Origin: Dorea sp. 5-2
GTDB lineage: Bacteria > Bacillota > Clostridia > Lachnospirales > Lachnospiraceae
DNA length: 32,646 nucleotides
Direction: 5' to 3'
NCBI RefSeq assembly: GCF_000403455.2
Contig: NZ_KE159719.1
Span: forward strand, 1-32,646
Part shown: piece by piece, positions 8,325-15,038 of the stretch
How the letters are laid out: every line of letters starts with the position of its first letter
Position numbering within the stretch: position 1 is the first letter of the stretch
Position numbers and translations under genes: made by a program
The notes under the pieces: generated by a model
Seen by the model: only the letters and a program-made list of their open reading frames with translations
The model's database searches: none
What the model was told of the DNA's origin: nothing

Positions 8325-9200
8325 ATGCGTGCAGCAAAGGGAAAACGATGGATTCCATTCGTAGTGTTTGTTGTTCCTGCGTTATTGATCTATACTTATT
8401 TTATGATCTTTTCCATCGGAAATACAGGGTACTATTCCCTTACGCAGTGGAACGCGATCTCGGAACCGAAGTATATAGGGATGAAGTATTATATGGATTT
8501 TCTGAAGGATAAGGATTTTCGTATGGTTCTGAAGAATTCACTTCTCAATGTGGCGATCTCTTTGATCGTCCAGATACCTGCGGGGCTGATCGGAGGCTAT
8601 CTTTTATACAGGACCAGAAGATGTTATCGCTTGTATCGGTTTCTGATATTTATACCGGTTGTATTGTCGGCTTCGGCGGTCGCCCTGCTATTCACGCTCA
8701 TTTTTCATTCGGAATTCGGTCCGGTGAATCTGTTTCTTGAATATATGGGGTTAGGCAGTCTTACACACAGTTGGCTGTCGGATGTAAAGGTGGTCTTCTA
8801 TGTGGTCATGATCCCTATGACGTATCAGTATATCGGGCTCTATGTGATCATACAGCTGTCCGGTATGCAGTCTATAGCGGAAGATGTGATCGAGAGCGCG
8901 ACAATTGACGGTGCAGGCTCCTTCCGGATATTCTGGAATATAGTAATGCCCATGCAAAAAGGAGTGACGATGATGTGTGCGGTTCTGATCATATCAGGAT
9001 GTTTTAAAGCCTTTGAGCATTCTTATATCATGACATGGGGCGGACCGGGTTATTCTTCTTCGTTTTTAGGGGTGTATATGTATATGGAGACCTTCGTGAA
9101 AGGCAATTACGGAAAAGGAAGCGCCATTGCGATGATCATACTTCTTGGGACATTGCTGTGTACAGTGATCCTGCAGCGTTTATTCAAGGAAGAGGGGTAG
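8325..9200 (+). CDS. ABC sugar importer permease (MalF/UgpA type)
   Basis: This 291-aa inner-membrane permease has six predicted helices: the first at about residues 11-31, and the rest from about residue 70 onward. The cytoplasmic EAA loop that docks the ATPase reads ESATIDGAGSFRIFWNIVMP (about 190-209). It starts 24 bp after the binding-protein stop. It forms a heterodimer with the product of the next gene. No ATPase gene is present in the operon, so a shared MsmK-type ATPase encoded elsewhere probably powers it, as is common in Firmicutes. Confidence 0.94.
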   Translation: MRAAKGKRWIPFVVFVVPALLIYTYFMIFSIGNTGYYSLTQWNAISEPKYIGMKYYMDFLKDKDFRMVLKNSLLNVAISLIVQIPAGLIGGYLLYRTRRCYRLYRFLIFIPVVLSASAVALLFTLIFHSEFGPVNLFLEYMGLGSLTHSWLSDVKVVFYVVMIPMTYQYIGLYVIIQLSGMQSIAEDVIESATIDGAGSFRIFWNIVMPMQKGVTMMCAVLIISGCFKAFEHSYIMTWGGPGYSSSFLGVYMYMETFVKGNYGKGSAIAMIILLGTLLCTVILQRLFKEEG

Positions 9201-9209
9201 GATAGAAGG

Positions 9210-10055
9210 ATGAAGGATTATGACAGACTGAAGCTTAAGTCAGATATAGGGAAGGCGCTGAGACATGTCGTTCTTGCCGTCTGGTGTGTGACGACGGTAT
9301 TTCCCTTCTTATGGGTATTTTTGATTTCTTTTAAGAAAAACAGCCAGATATTCACGGATCCGTTTGGTATTCCGGACCCGTGGGTCACGGCGAATTTCCC
9401 AACGGTTTTCCGGAAACTTGATATTGTTTCAGGATTGGGGAATAGTTTGATCTATTCGTTAGCCACAGTTTTTCTGGTGTGCCTGCTGTCTTCGATGACG
9501 GGGTTCTATCTTGCGAAGTATGCAAAAAGAAATCTATTGTATATGTATTTTATACTGGGAATGATGATCCCTGCGCAGGCGATCGCGATCCCGATGTTCG
9601 TGAAGCTGAGGGATGCCGGGCTTAATAATACAAGGCCGGGGATCATATTGGTATATACGGTGGTAGAACTTGGATTTGCGATCTTCGTCATGACGGGATT
9701 TATTAAGCGCAGTGTCCCGGACGAGCTGTTGGAAGCGGCGGCGATTGACGGATGTTCCATGACAGGGATGTTCTTCCGGGTTGCGTTCCCTTTGATGAAA
9801 ACAGGGGTTGCGACAGTGGGGACATTTGTATTCCTGCATATTTGGAATGAGTTTTTCTTTGGGCTGATCCTTCTTACGAACGCGAAGCTTATCAGCCTGA
9901 ATCTGACGACGTATAAGCTCAGAGGGCAGTATTCCAGTGATTATGGAATGCTTGCGGCAGGAATCATCATATTGGCAGTCCCGGCGCTGGTGATCTATGC
10001 GATCTTCCAGGAGCAGGTGGTAAAAGGACTCACGGCAGGCGCGGTTAAGGAATAG
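9210..10055 (+). CDS. ABC sugar importer permease (MalG/UgpE type)
   Basis: This 281-aa partner permease has six predicted helices. The EAA loop is EAAAIDGCSMTGMFFRVAFP (about 175-194), the usual MalG-type motif. It begins 9 bp after the upstream permease stop, so the two are translationally close. The C-terminus ends KGLTAGAVKE, the ending seen throughout this permease family. Nothing looks damaged. Confidence 0.94.
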   Translation: MKDYDRLKLKSDIGKALRHVVLAVWCVTTVFPFLWVFLISFKKNSQIFTDPFGIPDPWVTANFPTVFRKLDIVSGLGNSLIYSLATVFLVCLLSSMTGFYLAKYAKRNLLYMYFILGMMIPAQAIAIPMFVKLRDAGLNNTRPGIILVYTVVELGFAIFVMTGFIKRSVPDELLEAAAIDGCSMTGMFFRVAFPLMKTGVATVGTFVFLHIWNEFFFGLILLTNAKLISLNLTTYKLRGQYSSDYGMLAAGIIILAVPALVIYAIFQEQVVKGLTAGAVKE

Positions 10056-10076
10056 CAGAGGATAGCAGGAGTAAAT

Positions 10077-10144
10077 TGGTTAGAAAAAGCACAGGAGATA
10101 GGTTATAAAATGGTTGGGAAAAGCACAGGAGGCGGCTTATGAGA
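10077..10144 (+). repeat. Two-copy 34-bp tandem repeat spanning a ribosome site and start codon
   Basis: Unit 1 is 10077-10110 and unit 2 is 10111-10144. I count 26 of 34 identical bases, and 7 of the 8 differences are transitions or G/A changes. Unit 2 contains the AGGAGG and ATG of the nucleoside hydrolase gene. At the equivalent place unit 1 has AGGAGA and ATA, so it looks like a duplicated, decayed translation start. Confidence 0.7.
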
Positions 10145-11062
10145 TATTATGAATGTACGGATATGGAGAGGATCAGAAGGACGGAGATACCAAAAGACAG
10201 GAAGATCAAGATGATATTAGATACAGATACATATAATGAGATCGACGATCAATTTGCAATCTTTTATGCACTTGCATCCGAAGACAGGATCGATCTGAAA
10301 GGGATCACGGCAGAGCTTTTCTTCAATGCGAGAAGCGTAAGCCCTGCCGACGGCATGGAGAAAAGCTATCAGGAGATTAAGAAGATCCTGAAACTGGCGG
10401 GCAGGGAAAGCGACGGATTTGCGTTCAGGGGATGTACGGAGCCGATGCAGAGCAAGGATCAGCCAGGAGAGAGTGAGGCGGTTGATTTTATCATCCGGAC
10501 GGCATTGGCATGCATGAAGGAGGATCCCCTGTTTGTTGTAGGGATCGGCTCATCTACGAATATCGCAAGCGCGATCGTAAAAGAACCGGAGATCATGGAC
10601 AGGATCGTAGTGCTGTGGTTGGGAGGAAATACGCACGATTGGCCGGATAATGAGGAGTTCAATCTTTCGCAGGATCCCATCGCCGGAAGTATAGTATTCG
10701 ACTGCGGAGTGCCTTTGATACAGCTTCCGGCATCCGGAGTCACGAGCTTCTTATTGACCAGTATGCCGGAATTAGAGGCGTGCTTAGGAGGTGTGAATGC
10801 GATCGGGGACTACCTGGTGGAGAATGTCGCCGCATACGAGGAAGATCATTTTGCATGGTCGAAGGCAATCTGGGATATAGGAGCGATCGGTGTATTGATA
10901 GATCCGGAATGGACGGTGCAGAAGATCTGTCCTTCTCCGGTCATTGCGGCGCCGAACCGCTATGCATTCGATCCAAGGCGCCATTTGATACGGAGCGTAT
11001 GTACGATGGACAGGGATAAGGTGTTCAAGGATCTGTTTACCAAGATCAGAAACATGCAGTGA
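10139..11062 (+). CDS. Nucleoside hydrolase-family protein
   Basis: This 307-aa protein of the inosine/uridine-preferring hydrolase fold would cleave the N-glycosidic bond of a ribonucleoside or related compound. The N-terminal metal motif reads DTDTYNEIDDQFA (28-40), with extra residues between DTD and DD compared with the classical DTDPGIDD. VVGIGSSTNIASAI, LGGNTH and EFNLSQDP (173-180) follow. Near the C-terminus IWDIGAIGVLIDP keeps the metal-binding Asp (246), but Trp245 replaces the usual catalytic His. The start ATG 10139 has AGGAGG at 10127-10132. It is co-oriented with the importer and rhaA. Substrate is unknown; action on a non-purine or non-nucleoside ribosyl compound is possible. 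Confidence 0.88.
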   Translation: MRYYECTDMERIRRTEIPKDRKIKMILDTDTYNEIDDQFAIFYALASEDRIDLKGITAELFFNARSVSPADGMEKSYQEIKKILKLAGRESDGFAFRGCTEPMQSKDQPGESEAVDFIIRTALACMKEDPLFVVGIGSSTNIASAIVKEPEIMDRIVVLWLGGNTHDWPDNEEFNLSQDPIAGSIVFDCGVPLIQLPASGVTSFLLTSMPELEACLGGVNAIGDYLVENVAAYEEDHFAWSKAIWDIGAIGVLIDPEWTVQKICPSPVIAAPNRYAFDPRRHLIRSVCTMDRDKVFKDLFTKIRNMQ

Positions 11063-11085
11063 GTCAAACATAGGGAGCGCTTTCG

Positions 11086-12300
11086 ATGGGAAAAATAGAG
11101 AGAAATTATGAGACAGCGAAGGAATGTTTTGAAGAATATGGCGTCGATACGGATCTGGTCTTAGAACAGATGGAGGATGTACCGATATCCGTGCATTGCT
11201 GGCAGATCGACGATCTGACAGGATTCGAAGATTTTCACGCCAGATTGACAGGAGGGATCGCCGCTACGGGGAATATGGGCGGTAAACCGAAGGATCAGAC
11301 GGAATATTTCGGACAGCTTGGCGCTGCGCTTAAGCTGATACCGGGGAAATTGAAAATAGCGGCGCATGCCGTCTATCTGGATAATAAAGGAAAGAAGATA
11401 GACCGTGACCAGATAGAGACGCAGCATTTTACAAAATGGGTTGATTTTGCCAGAGAGAGGGGAATGGGACTGGATTTTAATCCAACTTATTTCTCTCATG
11501 AAAAGTCGGAAGATGGGTTTACGCTTTCCAGTGCGGATCCTGCCGTCAGAGAATTCTGGATCGAACATGGGAGGCGGTGCCGGAGGATCGGAGAATATTT
11601 CGGAAGGGAGACGGGAACCTTATGTATTACGAATCACTGGATCCCCGACGGATATAAGGATATCACGATAGACAAGCTGTCGCCAAGACAGAGACTGAAG
11701 GAAAGCCTGGACGCCATATTCGAGGAAGCGTTAGATCGCGGTCATTGTATGGATTCGTTGGAGAGCAAGTTATTTGGACTGGGAAGTGAGAGCTATGTGA
11801 CCGGATCCCATGAATTCTATACGAATTACTGTACGGAGACGAAGAAGGCGATCCTGTGTATGGATGCGGGGCATTTTCATCCTACGGAGTCAGTCGCCGC
11901 CAAGATCAGTTCCTATATAGCTTTCGGGCAGGAGTTGATGCTCCATGTGAGCAGGCCGGTCCGTTGGGACAGTGATCATGTGGTGATCGTGGATGAAGAG
12001 ACGATGGCGATCATGGAGGAAATCGTAAGATGCGGCGCGCTGAAGAGAGTGCATATCGGCCTGGATTTCTTTGATGCAAGTATCCGGAGGGGCGAAGCGA
12101 CGGCGATCGGGGGAAGGGCGGCGAAGACCGCGTTGTTAAAGGCAATGCTCCAACCGGCAGAGCTTCTCAGGCAGGCGGAAGATGCAGGGGACTATACCAG
12201 ACGCCTGGCGTTATTGGAAGAGATCAAATTATTGCCTTATGGATTTGTGTGGGAGATGTATTGTGAACGGAATAACTGTCCGGTTTCAATCTGTACATAA
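11086..12300 (+). CDS. rhaA: L-rhamnose isomerase
   Basis: This 404-aa enzyme interconverts L-rhamnose and L-rhamnulose; the family also accepts other aldoses such as D-allose and D-ribose. The match to the E. coli enzyme is close and collinear: SVHCWQIDDLTGFE, LTGGIAATGN, LDFNPTYFSH, WIPDGYKDI, SLESKLFGLGSESY, DAGHFHPTE, VSRPVRWDSDHVV and GLDFFDASI are all present, including the acidic and His metal ligands. The C-terminus stops at NNCPVSICT, about 15-20 residues earlier than usual. GGGAGCG precedes the ATG. Neither a rhamnulokinase nor a rhamnulose-1-phosphate aldolase gene is nearby, so the pathway is incomplete here or the true substrate differs. Confidence 0.95.
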   Translation: MGKIERNYETAKECFEEYGVDTDLVLEQMEDVPISVHCWQIDDLTGFEDFHARLTGGIAATGNMGGKPKDQTEYFGQLGAALKLIPGKLKIAAHAVYLDNKGKKIDRDQIETQHFTKWVDFARERGMGLDFNPTYFSHEKSEDGFTLSSADPAVREFWIEHGRRCRRIGEYFGRETGTLCITNHWIPDGYKDITIDKLSPRQRLKESLDAIFEEALDRGHCMDSLESKLFGLGSESYVTGSHEFYTNYCTETKKAILCMDAGHFHPTESVAAKISSYIAFGQELMLHVSRPVRWDSDHVVIVDEETMAIMEEIVRCGALKRVHIGLDFFDASIRRGEATAIGGRAAKTALLKAMLQPAELLRQAEDAGDYTRRLALLEEIKLLPYGFVWEMYCERNNCPVSICT

Positions 12301-12393
12301 GATCAAGGAGGGAATGATAACGGAAAGAAGATTATTCGGAATTTATGTTGTAAGGTAAGTTGAAAATAATAAAAGTTGATTGAAATCACTAAA

Positions 12394-12498
12394 ATGTGTG
12401 ACCACAATAATGATGGGAAATTAAATCGTTCAGAATCCGTGCAGGCTGCAAAAGAATTTGAACGGGTGGCATATGTATTTGGAATAAGAATTGAGTAA
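12394..12498 (+). pseudogene. 34-codon frame with an EF-hand-like loop, probable gene fragment
   Basis: The frame encodes a peptide with DHNNDGKLNRSE, a complete 12-residue EF-hand calcium loop (D1, N3, D5, G6, L8, E12). It is preceded by LIEITKMC and followed by SVQAAKEFERVAYVF, which could be the flanking helices. The frame is open from about 12373, and no ribosome site precedes the ATG. It is most likely a remnant of a larger EF-hand protein. The resemblance could also be chance. Confidence 0.3.
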
Positions 12499-12511
12499 GG
12501 AGGATGTGAAT

Positions 12512-12568
12512 ATGATGAAACCATGGGAGGCATATACACTTTTTATAGTTAAGGCTTTATATGCCTGA
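12512..12568 (+). other. 18-codon mini-frame with a strong ribosome site
   Basis: AAGGAGG (12497-12503) sits 8 nt before ATG 12512. The frame encodes MMKPWEAYTLFIVKALYA and ends at TGA 12566-12568. It could be a small peptide gene or the 5' stub of a deleted gene; the sequence alone does not decide. Confidence 0.25.
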
Positions 12569-12594
12569 AATGAAAAAACTGATACGGCTGTAAC

Positions 12595-12637
12595 AAAAAT
12601 AGCTGTAATCCTTGAACCAAGGCTTACAGCTATTTTT
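12595..12637 (-). terminator. Bidirectional terminator between rhaA region and tRNA-Trp
   Basis: The 14-bp arms AAAAATAGCTGTAA (12595-12608) and TTACAGCTATTTTT (12624-12637) are perfectly complementary. An inner CCTTG/CAAGG stem lies in the loop. A/T flanks on both sides give U-tracts in either direction, ending both the tRNA transcript and the sugar operon. Confidence 0.85.
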
Positions 12638-12642
12638 CATAC

Positions 12643-12713
12643 CAGGGGATGAGGGAATCGAACCCCCGCCAAAGGTTTTGGAGACCCCTATCATACCACT
12701 TGACCAATCCCCT
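12643..12713 (-). tRNA. tRNA-Trp (anticodon CCA)
   Basis: The RNA folds as a standard cloverleaf on the minus strand. The acceptor is AGGGGAT/ATCCCCT, the D-stem GTCA/TGAT, the anticodon stem GGGGT/ACCTT with loop CTCCAAA (anticodon CCA), and the T-arm GGGGG-TTCGATT-CCCTC. The discriminator base is G, as in bacterial tRNA-Trp. CCA is not encoded. It has its own promoter and terminator, so it is a single-gene transcript. Confidence 0.96.
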
Positions 12714-12736
12714 ACGTGTCTCAATCACACTAGATA

Positions 12737-12766
12737 TTTATACCATATAATCTATAGGTTTGTCAA
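12737..12766 (-). promoter_or_regulatory. Promoter of tRNA-Trp
   Basis: On the minus strand a perfect -35 TTGACA (12761-12766) is followed after 18 bp by TGG-TATAAA, an extended -10 (12737-12742). Start of transcription would be near 12730, about 17 nt before the mature tRNA. The IS66 element ends 29 bp beyond the -35 box, so the core promoter is intact. Confidence 0.8.
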
Positions 12767-12787
12767 GTGCCAATTTACATGACACTT

Positions 12788-12795
12788 GACTTTTT
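12788..12795 (+). repeat. Target-site duplication, left copy
   Basis: GACTTTTT abuts the left end of the IS and is repeated exactly at 14972-14979. Eight base pairs is the usual duplication made by IS66-family transposition. Confidence 0.9.
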
Positions 12796-12828
12796 GTTAC
12801 TATTCACAGTCGATTTAAAATTATAAAC

Positions 12829-12872
12829 ACCAGTAGACCAAGGGATTTGAAATAGTCTCTTGGTTTGCTGGT
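12829..12872 (-). terminator. Hairpin after tnpC inside the IS left end
   Basis: ACCAG-TAG-ACCAAG (12829-12842) pairs with CTTGGT-TTG-CTGGT (12859-12872): 11 bp around a 3x3 internal loop. It starts 17 nt past the tnpC stop and would limit read-through toward the tRNA-Trp gene. The U-tract is weak. Confidence 0.5.
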
Positions 12873-12888
12873 ATTATGAACTGACAGT

Positions 12889-14448
12889 TTATGCAAAGAT
12901 TTCTTCAACAGTGTAAGGAGCTCCGGCACATAATCTTGAAAGTGCCTCCATTTCGTTTATGTGATTCTTTCTGCACGTTTCCACATAGGTCTTCACTGTC
13001 GCATAATACTTTGCGGTTTTTTCGCTGTCAAATTGTCCTGAGATCTTCATATGGGATTTGATTCCGCGCAGCCCTCGCTCGCTTAAATTATCTGTTGTCG
13101 GCAGGCGGAAATCCTCTACCCATCTGAAATAATTCTCCTGATATTTTTCAATCCGATCCAAAACGGTCCTTTCGAAGGAAACAGCATACTTGTTTTTGGA
13201 TTTTTTGTTCTCTTTATCCCCTTTCTTCAAAAAACGTTCCACTTTCGTTTTAAAACTTTTTATCTCCTGATCCGGAAAGGACTCTATTCCTTTCAAGATC
13301 AGATCCTTGCGCTTCTTTATTGTCGATGATATCAGTCCTTTCATACCAATTGCCCATTTATGGGTCGGATTATCATCCGCTATCTTTTGAAGGTCTCTTT
13401 CCAGATGCTGGTTGCACTCAATGTTCTGAAAACAAAAAAGTTCGTTATAGTTCACCCTGTTATGGTCATGCATGACCGTTGTTTCCGGAGTGAGCGCTGT
13501 AAGGATCTGGTCATCAAGCATGCCCTCCAGATCCTTATGCTCATGGGCGGTATAGTACGAGATTGTTTCGTCTCCATAAAAACGCATACAGGCTCTTTTC
13601 GTCTGTATCATGACCACAGTGTCATCCCAGTAAAGGAGTGCCCTTGTAATCAATACCCTTTTCAGGTCAGACATAAATGCCTGAAGATTCCCCGAGGCCC
13701 TTTTATACAGCTTGCAGATAAAGCCTTCACTTGGACACATCAGCCCGTCCGTCATACCACTGACCAGCATACGCGCCTTATTAACCGCTACATTTCCGGT
13801 AGCCATCATAGAAAGGGCCAACGCCTGTACACGGCTTCCATATTGATTTTGTTCTTTCAGACGTTTCTCAATCGGCAGGCGTACTGTCGCGCCGCAGTCC
13901 ACGCAACTGTAAATACGGTATTCATGCCTGCGTTTCACAACTTTGATCTCTACATCGAATTCGTCTTTTGTAATGGACTCCCCTGTATCTATGAGTTTCC
14001 CACCACAAAAATCACAGGTTTCAGTAGACAGGTCAAGCTCATGGGAAATGGTCTCCGTAATATCGGAATCTTCAAATTTTTCCATCCCATGCTTCTCATG
14101 GCCCGGCTGTCCGCCCTTTTTCAAACTGCTTCCACGCCTGGAATTGGGGATCACTTTTTTCTTGTTGATTGGTGTAGTAGCAGTAGACATTCCCGTGTTT
14201 GTGCCGTCATGAGCTGCTACAGCTTCAAGATGCAGCACCTTATTTGTTAGTTCCTTGATGAGCGCGTCTCTTTCGGAAAGCATTTCCTCATAAGCGGCTT
14301 TCATTTTTTCTTTTGATTTTTCACATCTGGCCAGGGCATTGGTGAGGGAATGGCAGCGTTCCTGATAATCCTGTATCCTGTCTTTTAGATTTATGATTTC
14401 AGCGGACATTCGCTCCAGGCTGACACGTTTGCTGTTACTGTAGATCAC
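12889..14448 (-). CDS. tnpC: IS66-family transposase (TnpC)
   Basis: This 519-aa DDE transposase has, in order, an N-terminal coiled coil (about 10-75), a basic linker, and a Zn-ribbon with Cys pairs 145/148 (CDFC) and 182/185 (CVDC). The catalytic core follows: the first Asp in YWDDT (275/276), the second in MHDHN (328) and the Glu in NLSERGLRGIK (457). The adjacent ISGQF block is typical of the family. The GTG start at 14446-14448 has AAAGGAG upstream. The frame is intact and of normal length, so the protein is probably active. The accessory gene ends 17 bp upstream, making a two-gene operon. Confidence 0.95.
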   Translation of the reverse strand: MIYSNSKRVSLERMSAEIINLKDRIQDYQERCHSLTNALARCEKSKEKMKAAYEEMLSERDALIKELTNKVLHLEAVAAHDGTNTGMSTATTPINKKKVIPNSRRGSSLKKGGQPGHEKHGMEKFEDSDITETISHELDLSTETCDFCGGKLIDTGESITKDEFDVEIKVVKRRHEYRIYSCVDCGATVRLPIEKRLKEQNQYGSRVQALALSMMATGNVAVNKARMLVSGMTDGLMCPSEGFICKLYKRASGNLQAFMSDLKRVLITRALLYWDDTVVMIQTKRACMRFYGDETISYYTAHEHKDLEGMLDDQILTALTPETTVMHDHNRVNYNELFCFQNIECNQHLERDLQKIADDNPTHKWAIGMKGLISSTIKKRKDLILKGIESFPDQEIKSFKTKVERFLKKGDKENKKSKNKYAVSFERTVLDRIEKYQENYFRWVEDFRLPTTDNLSERGLRGIKSHMKISGQFDSEKTAKYYATVKTYVETCRKNHINEMEALSRLCAGAPYTVEEIFA

Positions 14449-14465
14449 GATAGTTGCTCCTTTGA

Positions 14466-14780
14466 TTACTGGGATTCCAGTTTATTCCTGAGTTCCCTGT
14501 TCTCGATTTCCAGGCGTAATATTTCCTGTTTTAGCTCAGAAATCTTCATGCCTTTTAACCGGTTTAAAATTTCATCCTGTTCCGTCAGCTGTACGGTTTG
14601 ATAAGGGCTATTTTTTCGGCATCGTCCGTCTGTTTTTCTGATCTCGCCGGTTTCCGGGTCAACCCTGCCGATCAATGATCTTTTAGAACGGGATTGCTTT
14701 TTTTCGCTGTCCCAGTATGCTTTCGATTCATAAGCATAAGTAATTCCAGATCTTTTGTCCGTTTGATAAACAATGCTCAT
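14466..14780 (-). CDS. IS-encoded accessory protein, function unknown
   Basis: This protein is 104 aa from ATG 14778-14780, with AGGAGG at 14789-14794 deciding this start over an upstream one. It begins MSIVYQTDKRSGITYAY, a Tyr/Lys-rich region resembling N-termini of some other transposon proteins, contains LIGRVDPETGEI, and ends in a predicted coiled coil (about 68-102, rich in Leu and Glu). It does not look like TnpA or TnpB of classical IS66 elements. Position as first gene of the transposase operon suggests a helper or regulator of transposition. Its coiled coil could pair with the one at the TnpC N-terminus; that is inference. Confidence 0.8.
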   Translation of the reverse strand: MSIVYQTDKRSGITYAYESKAYWDSEKKQSRSKRSLIGRVDPETGEIRKTDGRCRKNSPYQTVQLTEQDEILNRLKGMKISELKQEILRLEIENRELRNKLESQ

Positions 14781-14795
14781 GTAATATTCCTCCTC

Positions 14796-14840
14796 ATATC
14801 GGTATGTGTTAATTATAACACATACCGATATAAAATGCAA
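14796..14840 (-). promoter_or_regulatory. IS promoter with -10 box inside a 36-bp palindrome
   Basis: On the minus strand, -35 TTGCAT (14835-14840), a 17-bp spacer and a perfect -10 TATAAT (14812-14817). The -10 sits in the centre of an inverted repeat with 15-bp perfect arms (14796-14810 / 14817-14831, loop 6). The right arm ends one base before the ribosome site. The dyad could be an operator, an RNA hairpin affecting translation, or both. Confidence 0.7.
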
Positions 14841-14848
14841 GAAGAAAA

Positions 14849-14884
14849 TCGCTAAAAACAACATTTTTTTCATTGTTTTAGCGA
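14849..14884 (-). terminator. Hairpin shielding the IS promoter from outside transcription
   Basis: TCGCTAAAAACA (14849-14860) pairs with TGTTTTAGCGA (14874-14884) with one bulged A. Read toward the IS genes it ends in TTTTC. A second A/T hairpin (AGAAATTTT/AAAATTTCT, 14895-14903/14922-14930) lies nearer the end. Such structures commonly block read-in from host promoters. Confidence 0.5.
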
Positions 14885-14971
14885 CTTTCTAAATAGAAAT
14901 TTTCTTGTTATGTTTGTACTCAAAATTTCTAGTGGATAAGCCTTTGGTTTATATCAACTGTGAATAGTAAC

Positions 14972-14979
14972 GACTTTTT
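14972..14979 (+). repeat. Target-site duplication, right copy
   Basis: GACTTTTT directly follows the right inverted repeat and matches the left copy exactly. Confidence 0.9.
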
Positions 14980-15038
14980 TCGACTTTATTTTTTTGATGC
15001 TCCAACGTTTGTCTGTCGGATCATTTTTACCACATCGG

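Larger units (their letters stand above)
12301..12594 (+). other. Decayed-looking tail of the rhaA operon
   Basis: No full gene is present. Right after rhaA comes an AAGGAGGGA site and ATG 12314 opening a reading frame of only 14 codons that ends at 12358. Two further mini-frames follow (listed separately). Base composition turns A/T-rich relative to rhaA. I read this as the remains of further genes, which is an inference. Confidence 0.4.
12796..14971 (-). mobile_element. IS66-family insertion sequence, complete (2,176 bp)
   Basis: The element is bounded by terminal inverted repeats: 12796 onward reads GTTACTATTCACAGTCGAT and the complement of the other end reads GTTACTATTCACAGTTGAT. I count 22 of 24 matches over the first 24 bases. 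An exact 8-bp duplication flanks it. Inside, on the minus strand, are a small accessory gene and the tnpC transposase, with a promoter at the right end and hairpins at both ends. It lies in the intergenic space between an ECF-transporter gene and the tRNA-Trp promoter, without breaking a gene. No tnpA or tnpB homologue is seen. The intact ends and frames suggest recent insertion. Confidence 0.93.

Noticed and set aside
13360..14250. 296-codon plus-strand frame inside the IS
   Set aside because: Antisense to tnpC, composition His/Cys-rich as expected for a shadow frame, and no initiation signal.
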